The position numbers and the translations under genes were made by a program. 64,000 bases of DNA from Sipunculus nudus (lineage: Eukaryota; Annelida; Sipuncula; Golfingiida; Sipunculidae), in the NCBI GenBank assembly GCA_026874595.1, contig CM049309.1:19719576-19783575 (forward strand), in the 5' to 3' direction. Position 1 is the stretch's first letter. The number at the start of each line of letters is the position of its first letter. The notes beneath the pieces were generated by a model. The model ran no database searches and was not told the DNA's origin. It saw only the letters and a list, made by a program, of their open reading frames with translations. Of the stretch, positions 55,690-64,000 are shown piece after piece.

Positions 55690-57335
55690 CCAGAACCTCT
55701 GTCTTTTTCAGTCCAACGTCTAGTCCGAAGATCTTGGCAGCCTCTGCGAGCGCAACAAGGGCAGCATCATCAGCGAAGAGGAGGTCCCGAATCAGTTGCT
55801 CAAAGTCTTCGTTTGGGCCTGTGGGCGTCTGAGTTTGATCAGGCTGCTGTCAAGACGGTATCTGATGTAAACACCGTCTTCATCATCAAGGTCTGTGGCA
55901 TGCTTTAGCATCGTACTAAGAATGATTGCAAAGAGAGTTGGTGAAAGGACGTAACCCTGCTTAACCTCATTGGTGATGGGGAATGGTTCTGATAGGCCAC
56001 TGTTCAGTCGGACGTGACCGCGCTGATCATCATGCAGTTGGATGACCATGCTGAGGAACTTTTGGGGACAGCCGAATCGCTCCATGATCTGTCACATACC
56101 TTTCCTGCTCATTGTGTCAAACGCTTTGGTCAGGTCTGCAGATGTTACATAGAGCCCCCTGTCCTGGTCCGTGCAATTCTCATGAAGATGTCTGAGGAAA
56201 AATACCATGTGTCTAGTGCTCCTGTTGGCTCTGAATCCACACTTGTTTTCTTGGATGTGTTCTTCAGCAAGAGTCGGTTCCTAGTCTTCTGGAAATATCC
56301 TTCCAAGGATTTACCTGCAGTGGAGAGCAGGGTGATACTCAGGTAGTTGGAACAGTCTGACTTTTCCCCTTTTTTTGTAAAGGGTGATGATGAGGTTTTG
56401 TGGTAGTTTGCCCCGCTCCCAGCACCAAATAAAGAGCTCATGGAGTTAGGTATATAACGCATGACCCCCATAATTCCAAATCTCTGCTGGGATGTCGTAA
56501 ACTCCTGCTGCCTTGCCACTCATAAGCTGCAGTATTGTTTTGGTGGTCTCTTCAAGAGTGGGTGGTTCATTTAGTTCCGCTTTTACTGGATGTTGTGGAA
56601 TGCAGAGAACTGCAGAGTCCTGGACAATGCGGTTAGTGCTTAAGAGGGCCCGCAGGTGCTCAGATCAGCGGCTTAGGATGGATGCCCTATCTGTGAGGAG
56701 CACCATGCAATCTGAGCTGCCCAAGGGACTCTGAATCTGGTATGTAGGGCCATATACTGCTTTCAGTGCTTCGTGAAACCCCCTATATTCGCCAGTGTCA
56801 GCGCACGGCTGAGCTCTCTCTGCGAGTGTGATCCAGCGCTCGTTGGATCTTCCGGAGTTTGCGATGTAGGTTGCTGCATGCGTGACGGAAGGCAGCTTTC
56901 TTCTCAATACAAGACGGCTGCAACAAGTGGGCCTGATGAGCAGACCTCCTCGCCAGCATTTCCTGGATCACCTTACTGTCAAACCAGTCCTTATTCTTCT
57001 TTTTAGTGAACCCGAGGAGTGCCTCAAGTGCCTGTAGAATGATATTTTTCAGTTTTTTCCAAAGCGTTTCATGAGAGGGAGCTGTGAGGCAACTGGATTC
57101 CTCAAAGTGTCTCTGTAGACCTGTCTGGAAGTCAGCTTTTAACTTCAGCTGACTGGAAACTACAGATCTTGGACTTCTCCCCGTTATACCCTCTCTTCTT
57201 TGGTTAAGGTTTAAAGTGGAGTCTAAAGTTGCAGCGGACAAGGCGGTGGTCAGTATGCACTTGGCATTACCTTGGTGTGTAAGATGTCATTTAGGTCTCG
57301 CTCATGCGAAGAACATAGTCAAGGAGGTGCCAATG
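55690..57335 (-). mobile_element. LINE 3' segment, copy B
   Basis: The same RT remnant as 15370-17335, with EVKQGYVLSPTLFAIILSTM and KHATDLDDEDGVYIRYRLD better preserved than in copy A. About 300 bases that in copy A encode the endonuclease C-terminus (17014-17330) are missing here. Confidence 0.87.
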
Positions 57336-57366
57336 TTTTAATTAAATTTAATAAGTATTTGCTTCA

Positions 57367-58375
57367 GGGTCGAATTGCCAGCGACTACACTGGCATTCCT
57401 ACCAGTGCCCAACCAGTGCTGGTGAGGCGGGTGGCTAGACACCCTGATGAAGCAAGATCCAACAAAGGATGTCGTCTAAGAAGAAACATTGATGGTCATC
57501 TAGGTATCGGGCAGATGGAGCTCAAAGCTTTGGCGGTTAATCCATCTAGGACAAGGAAGTCTGATGAAATACCTACGACCCGAGGACCTCGCTGTCACCG
57601 GCCCAGCTTGCTTGGCCAATACTGACGACCCTTGAGTGTCAGGGCTGGCCGATTTTACCTCAAAATTAAAAATTGCGGAGGCTGAAGGACACGTCTAACT
57701 TTTTCAAAGTCCTGTGGCAATGATAAGGGGGGGGGGGGAGGCAGATGGATGATGACACTGAAAGCCGCAGTCTCAATTCTGCATGCAGGCAGGTGAGGAC
57801 TTTGGTCGCCATATATTTGACCCGGAGACGACTGCATCACTCGGCAACACCCTGAATGACAAAGCAGCCTTCTCTAGGGACAGGAATGCTTGCTTCACAT
57901 GGAGAGGGGTCTAGAAAAAGTGACCTATAGAAGGCTCGTCTCCTCCACACTCAGTGGGCTAGCAGCGGTCAGCGGGCATCTTTTCATGGGGCAAAATAAA
58001 ATCAAAGAAGGAACGATACACATCGAAGAACAAGCTCGTTACCAAGGGTGTCATTGGATTTAGGGTCGCATGCTGGAACATCAGAACGATGCCTGACTTA
58101 GCTGATAGTAGTGGACCAAAACGTCGGTCTGCTCTTTTAACAGTAGAACTGTCACGGCTAGATGTCGACATCGCTGCTCTCAGTGTAGTCCGTTTTTGCA
58201 GAGATAGGCAGCCTTCAAGAACACGGTGCCGGGCACACCCTCTACTGGTCAGAGAAGCCAGCAACAGAGAGACACATTTCAGGCGTCGGTTTCATGGTAA
58301 GAAACTCCATTGCTTCCGAACTTTTGCCAATATGTCACTCCGACCGCATCCTTTCCATGCACCTCCTACTGAGTA
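57367..58375 (+). mobile_element. LINE 5' segment, plus orientation, copy B
   Basis: It matches 17341-18270 and encodes ACWNIRTMPDLADSSGPKRR and LSRLDVDIAAL. It carries about 120 bases (57834-57955) missing from copy A and a G-run near 57727-57738. Confidence 0.78.
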
Positions 58376-58518
58376 ACCAACGTTTTTTCCTCATATAAAT
58401 TGGTCAAAATATCAAACAGTTAAAGCTTAAAAAAATAGATAATTTCTATAGTAAAGTAGGTGAATGCCTTGCTTTAAGGATGACGGAAGCTGATGATGTG
58501 TACCATAACTCCACTTAC

Positions 58519-58639
58519 CGGGAATATGCCGAATATAGGAAACACTCCCTTATAACATTTCTTGGTCTTAGAATACGCCGGAACCGGAAATTTAACGTTT
58601 TGCAGGTACTGAGAAAATATAATGCTCAAGGAAATAACC
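58519..58639 (-). pseudogene. SLC23 copy B exon 7
   Basis: It encodes IIFSQYLQNVKFPVPAYSKT, open and in phase; the donor is CCG|GTAAGT. Confidence 0.87.
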
Positions 58640-59152
58640 CTGGAAGAGAAAAAGTAAAGAAAAATACGATAAAGAGAGAAACAAAGGCTGTCTTACATAA
58701 AAAAATAGTTTACAACTCCTCACGTGTAGTTAAAATCAGTGTTAGGAGAAGGCAAACGAAATATTTGAACAACACATATTTTGCCTGATATTTTTTTCTT
58801 GCGACTCATTTACAATAATTTTATTTCTGGCGGAGCTATTGTTAATTACCCATAAACAAACGGTTGGAAAACAGTGCTCTTTTATTTGATTCGCCGACAG
58901 AAGTCAAATTTGAAGGTTTGCCTCAGTAAGATCAGTCATCACTATATTCCAGTGGTCATATTCACGGTTACATGGAAGTGTCTTTATGGCCAAATATTCA
59001 AGGTTTTATGGAAGAGTCTTTAATATAAGGATACCTTTTTGAATAGCTTTGACGTTTTCAGGGATATTCTGTGAAAACAGGTTCGTGTTTACAAATGTGA
59101 AACGCCAAACCATTGCCCTCATGAATATGCCAGATTTGGAATCAGTACTCAC

Positions 59153-59334
59153 AAAGCAGATACAGGCCAAGATAAGCCGGACAATTCACTGCCTAACGCG
59201 TAAAACGGTATGACTATGAGCGAGATAACGACGCAAATAACCAGCGGTGTCACGTGACGCAGAAGGGCGCCGATAATACCGGCGTATCCGATGATCATCT
59301 GGAATAATGACGCAATGATCAAGGCGCCTTGGAT
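59153..59334 (-). pseudogene. SLC23 copy B exon 6
   Basis: It encodes IQGALIIASLFQMIIGYAGI and GALLRHV; open throughout with normal splice sites. Confidence 0.88.
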
Positions 59335-60019
59335 CTGGAATAAATAAAATACAGACATTCAACGCTTTTATATTCCTTTCATTCGAGGTTAGGATTCACT
59401 TATTATGACTAGTCATCTGGGAGAGATGTCGATTAGATATATGCAGTCGCTGAAAGCCTCCCCCACCATGCAACCGGGCGATAATGGAGAATCTGCTAGG
59501 GAGTGTACGGCCTTTGAGAGAAGGTTAAAACATAACAGCTGCATATTTTCCACTCAGTACTGATATTTTTTAAAACAGATCAGTTTTAAAAAGGGCAGAT
59601 AATATCGATGGTTTTGCACTCGGAGACACCTAAAAAAGTCAGCCAACACGAAAATCTACCCAAATATGGATAAAGAAATACGCACGTTAAAAATCATATC
59701 CCAGAATGCATAAAATTTTTTTTTTCTGTATTTGAAATTACTTCCGTAATGTGTAATTTAATGACGATCTATTTGCAATGCCCTTTAGGTGTCGCTTAAT
59801 TATGTGATATTAAGCCATATGTATAGCATTTCGAATTCAACTCATTTTTATTTTCACCTCAATGCACCAAAGTGGGGTAACACAGCCACAGGCGAACTGA
59901 TATAACCTGTATCAACCGGGCCGTCATCTCACGATGTATTGCTTGGGCCAAGGTACCTGTATCCTGTTGATAAACATGCATAGTCGTTTAATAATTAATA
60001 ATATATTAATTGTCATTAC

Positions 60020-60135
60020 CTCTCTCATACGGTAATGCCAAGCAGGGGTTGGATCCGATTCCAAGGAAATGTTACTTCCTGTGATAAATGATCCGTTGAA
60101 TGTATCCATAGCTGTTGTAGTTATGTTGCTCAAAG
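60020..60135 (-). pseudogene. SLC23 copy B exon 5
   Basis: It keeps the sequons and HYRMRE of copy A; the initial AM reads TL. Confidence 0.87.
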
Positions 60136-60484
60136 CTGTAAGTCCAATATTTTGAATACGTTCATCTCAACAAGAAGGCTCATTCATCTAAGAGAGTTCT
60201 TCGTAAAGCATATAAAATATTGTCATGTTTCGACTTCAGAAATGACCCTAGATATTTTTTATTCTTGGTTCCCATTTTCATGTCAGACCGGATAGAATCC
60301 AACAATATCCCAATGAATTTATAATTACGTATATGCTGCTATTGGCGTTAGGTATAAAAGGTTGCATACAAAACCACAACCATCTTAAGTCTGAAACGGG
60401 TATAACTCTGATTCGTTAGGTACTGAGTTTAACAGATTAATATTTACACGTAATAAGTTAATAAAATAGACTTATCAAACCTAC

Positions 60485-60570
60485 TTGTAGGACATTTCCA
60501 CTTAGGCAAAGCCATAATGGTAAACAGCGGCATGAAATAAGACCCGGATGTTCCCTGGGTGATCGGAAGT
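60485..60570 (-). pseudogene. SLC23 copy B exon 4
   Basis: It encodes LPITQGTSGSYFMPLFTIMA as in copy A; the donor is ACAA|GTAGGT. Confidence 0.87.
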
Positions 60571-61350
60571 CTACGATGAACGATCTCATAAATCTAACAA
60601 ATCTAACAATTTATATTTTTTTTCCTTTTTTTTTTAATAAATAAACATTGGAAGGTTGGTAAACTAGTTTTTAGTACACAATTTTTGCAGTGACTCAAAT
60701 ATAAAATTCATTAGCTATAATTAAATTGAAATCGTCGTTCTCCTCATTTAAGTGTAGTAGATTCTTATGTAATCAGCTTTGCTTTTGTGTGTGTTTGTTT
60801 CCGTACATGTTTGTTTGTCCGAGCCTCATCTCTGAAAGATCTTAATCAATTTCGATGGCGTTTTGTTTAAGGATACAAAAAGAAGAAAATTTATATTATA
60901 TTATATTTTATTATATCTTTATGAATTTAAAATGCGGACCTGGATCTGTATATTGCGATATTAGTTGTCCTGTTAGTTCCTCCGTACAGCATCTAAAAAT
61001 TATATCGGTTCGCCCCTAAATGTAAATCCCTTTCTCTCAGATCTACGACTCACGTTCTAGGAGTCCCAGATTTAAGGTTAGCTCTCACATCAACGTCAGA
61101 TATATCCGAATTTGCTTTCCCGGTGACTATACTTAATTTTTCAAACAATAAAGGAAGCTGATTGGTTGATTGGACGGCTTGTCTCAGACAACCCCCCCCC
61201 CCCCGTCACATATCGGGCACTCGTTAAGTCCCTCACCGGTGAGTCTGAGTACAAAACGATTGTCATCGGGCATACTTCACAGTTCTTCGCAATGTTAAAT
61301 CTCTGAAAAGTTTCTAAACGGCTTTCATTGAACGTTCACGGCAGGTTGGG

Positions 61351-61404
<54 letters not shown>
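61351..61404. repeat. (AT)n microsatellite
   Basis: A long AT run at the left edge of the copy B-specific 1.66-kb segment. Confidence 0.9.
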
Positions 61405-61407
<3 letters not shown>

Positions 61408-63062
61408 CCATATAATTAATACGAAGTTGGGTTTTTTCTAGACCACGTTTTGCACACTCTTCTAAGGGTCCTAAATTTCTATGGGGACTTTGAAACCGAG
61501 AATCTAGTAATCAGTCGTTCGTTCATACGTGCACGTTTTATGAGAAACATTGTCATGGTTCAGAAAAACGGGTTTACCAGGAGAGTGACAGAACAACTGC
61601 ATACGAATGGGCAGCTTCTATTCGGGGACAAAGGAATGGCCTCTTAAAACTATCCTTTTGTGGAACTGTGATTAAGGCACTTTAAAAAATATATATATTA
61701 TGGTGATTCCAAGTACCTACAAAAATTTAATGGATTATGGATGCAGTTTTACTCTTCCCCTCTACATATTTTCAGCAAAATCTGTATATTACATTTTGCG
61801 TTAATTTGCTGAAAGACAATGCAACGAACCAAGGCTGAAGTGGTTTTTTTGCTAAATGCTTTCTTCGAAATATATCAACCTGCTTTCTTTATATCTTGGA
61901 GAGTTCTCCATTTTGCATCAGACCTGCTTATTCCATGAAATTTACTGTACTAAAAGGGGCCCAATCACCTATTTAGCATGTTGAAATATCACGAAAAATA
62001 GCCTTTTCCCTTTAAAATGAATTGGTATCTGCCAAACTATTGCCCTGATACCGTTTGCTTACTCCGGTAAACGAGTTTTATAAACAGTGCACAGGGCGCG
62101 ATCACAGGTGTAAACATAAATACAGCGTATGGGTCGTAGGCTACAACACGTGTCATTCTGGAGATTTTTTTTCTTCTTGGCCCAAAATGGAAATATATGT
62201 TCCTGCTGGCTGAAACATCACGTGTTGCTGCTCAAAATCGGACCTCCGGTCACGCGGGATTGTTTTGGTAAACAAACACACGTGGACTGTGTTTATCAAC
62301 ACGCAGAGAAATAACGAGGTGCTAAACCGCCGTATGCGAGGTACTGAACCTGTGTGCTGGGATGTTTTTGCTGGTAAACTTTTGTATAAAGCAAAACTGA
62401 ACTATTAGTGTGGAAGAGGAGGCAAAGTATTACTCCTGATTATGTCCCTTTAAACAAAAAAAAAATTAATACTGTTGGGATTCACTTTTCTTGGCCTATC
62501 GTTTTTACATTGGCAGGTATACGTTTCGCGTACAAGAGATTTCGACGACATATGAATGTGTATACAAATAACGCATGTGTCTGTTCACATGCTTTAGACT
62601 ATACCTCCAACTGAATACACTGAATAAACATCGTGTTACACGATGTTGCCTGAGCTTCAACTTATACAAAGCATCTTTCAAATAATTTCACGGTAGAATG
62701 CTTCTTTATACGATCGTTATATCTGCGATATTTCCCAAGCAATGAAGCTGTCGGACCTATGTTGGTTATCGGAAAAAATAACTTCTCACTTAAAAATTCG
62801 TACACCCTGTATATGCCTGGCGTCTCTTTCCAAAATATATTTTTGTGTGATTTCTGGAATAGAAATAACTTTTCTTTCTATTATGATATTTTGGTGGAGG
62901 ATGTTCCTTGAGAATTCTAGCAGAAGTAATCTTTATATCTTATAAGTGAAACACAAGTTTCTGCAAAAACATTAGGATTATAAAATGCGTCGTTTGGTTC
63001 CTTTTAGCTCATTACAAAAATATGCATCAGATAGAGCCGTGGATTTTCCACGGGAGCATCTT
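61405..63062. other. Copy B-specific 1.66-kb segment of unknown nature
   Basis: It is absent from copy A at about 23243. It is bounded by (AT)n on the left and (ATT)n (63063-63090) on the right, with no terminal inverted repeat or target duplication that I can see. Only short unrelated open frames occur; I recognise no transposon protein. Confidence 0.6.
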
Positions 63063-63428
63063 GTTATTATTATTTTTATTATTATTATTAACCTGCTTTG
63101 GAATAGTGGCGATTGGTTGAATAAACAACTAGGGCGGTTATAAGCACTAGCGGAGGCATGCGTTTGTGAGTGCTTTCCAATTAAAATCGTTTAAAATGCA
63201 TTTTTCGAATGTTTCATTATAGTTTGTTTGCAGAATGAATACTTGTTTCTCGTACATGTGCATAAAAATAATATAATGCAAGTTAAGTATTAAATGAATA
63301 CAAAAAGGTGTCTGCAATATAATGAAAAAGGTTACGGTTTACTTAAAAAAAAAACATGGAAACATCGGCTTTACTGATATTATTATTTTATACAAGTCAC
63401 CTACAATAAACTGATAAAAAAACTTAAC

Positions 63429-63585
63429 TGATGCCGAGTGTTGCTTGCATCATTGTTGCTATGCCGGCTGTGAATGTCAGAGTACAGAGAACTGTGGTTT
63501 TCCCGACAAAATCTTCTGACAGACACAGGGGGCCATCGATAATTGAAATGCATATTACCTGCATCATGAATAACGACAAGAACAC
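63429..63585 (-). pseudogene. SLC23 copy B exon 3
   Basis: It matches 23596-23752 of copy A, with the same CATCAG|TTAAGT end. Confidence 0.85.
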
Positions 63586-64000
63586 CTGAAAATAATAACA
63601 AATAAAATTGAAAAAAGTAAAAATTTTTTTTTTTGTTTTAAAAATAAAATATGAAGACATGTGGGCAAATTTTAACTAAATCTTATATAATTTTTAACAG
63701 AATGAATATACCGAGTGACATGAGATAAGAAAAAAATTCAAGAGAAAGGTACAAACAAAAACAAACAAACAATCGTTTGGAGATACTTATATACAGCACA
63801 ATGTGCATTTACCAATAAAAATCATAGTATTATCTGTGGCTCGGAATATAATACTTTAAAATATAAATGAAATAATAGTGAATTTAGAAGCATCTTCACA
63901 AAAACACATCCGATCGTATGGAAAAATTTTGTAAAGAGGTTAATGATGCATACACCGTGGGATTATGTTAATTTCGACCGATTTAAAACCAAACATTAGT

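Larger units (their letters stand above)
49046..63585 (-). pseudogene. SLC23A-like: SLC23-family transporter, copy B (exons 3-14, premature stop)
   Basis: Exons match copy A in length and phase: 63585-63429, 60570-60485, 60135-60020, 59334-59153, 58639-58519, 55442-55286, 54338-54189, 53533-53430, 51992-51863, 51444-51301, 50197-50102, 49215-49046. Exons 1-2 would lie right of the window. Splice sites and frames are otherwise intact, with mainly conservative changes (for example MILGYAG to MIIGYAG). Exon 8, however, begins ATA CCC TAA, giving a stop at 55436-55434 that would remove the second half of the protein. Exon 3/4 has the same non-canonical join as copy A. If exon 8 uses another acceptor the frame still breaks, so I class this copy as a probable recent pseudogene. 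Confidence 0.82.
43939..64000. repeat. Segmental duplication, copy B (start)
   Basis: Collinear with 1-24193 and running past the right end of the window. It contains exons 3-14 of SLC23 copy B and lacks the A-specific LINE, gypsy and hAT insertions. It has its own satellite array near the left end and a 1.66-kb segment at 61405-63062. Confidence 0.93.

Noticed and set aside
61450-62945. Four short open frames in the copy B-specific insert
   Set aside because: All are 61-68 codons, unrelated to one another, with no domain or splice context.

Overview
This is a eukaryotic, AT-rich, intron-rich window with long non-coding stretches full of mobile-element debris and tandem repeats. The transporter families, the gypsy and hAT content, and a transcript-like interspersed repeat at 28.1-30.0 kb of the kind I associate with bivalve genomes suggest a marine invertebrate, most likely a bivalve mollusc. 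That assignment is inference. No prokaryotic gene organisation, rRNA, true tRNA gene or CRISPR array is visible.

Layout. (1) 1-24193 and 43939-64000 are two copies of one segment (offset about 43.9 kb), so the window holds one full unit of a tandem segmental duplication and the start of the next. (2) Each copy carries, on the minus strand, a gene of the SLC23 nucleobase/ascorbate transporter family. Copy A (27670 down to 8954) can be read as 14 exons encoding about 609 residues. Copy B (63585 down to 49046) shows the matching exons 3-14, with exons 1-2 beyond the window, and carries an in-frame stop in exon 8. (3) Between the copies, also on the minus strand, lie six exons of the C-terminal half of an SLCO/OATP organic-anion transporter (42133 down to 35193). 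Its 5' half is not seen and three exon junctions do not close in frame, so it may be a decayed or truncated copy. A 3-kb minisatellite with one TTAGGG-like hexamer per unit fills one of its introns.

Mobile elements. Because copies A and B share a recent ancestor, B supplies the empty site for three insertions seen only in A: a 5'-truncated LINE (481-1783), a gypsy-class LTR element with a 4-bp target duplication (2742-7203), and a 900-bp hAT-type element with a perfect 8-bp target duplication (21941-22840). Older elements shared by both copies include a LINE split into head-to-head halves inside intron 7. The gypsy element has gag, protease, reverse transcriptase and RNase H but no integrase, and its 5' LTR is only 21 bp. 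Its gag and domain order point to the Gmr1-like group.

How the parts relate. The two real gene families are membrane solute carriers; SLC23 proteins import ascorbate or nucleobases, and OATPs carry organic anions. The most informative observations are genomic: local tandem amplification around two SLC23 splice acceptors, a non-canonical exon 3/4 junction shared by both copies, the nonsense change in copy B, and several indels that date transposition relative to the duplication. I see no clear candidate for a wholly new molecular system.
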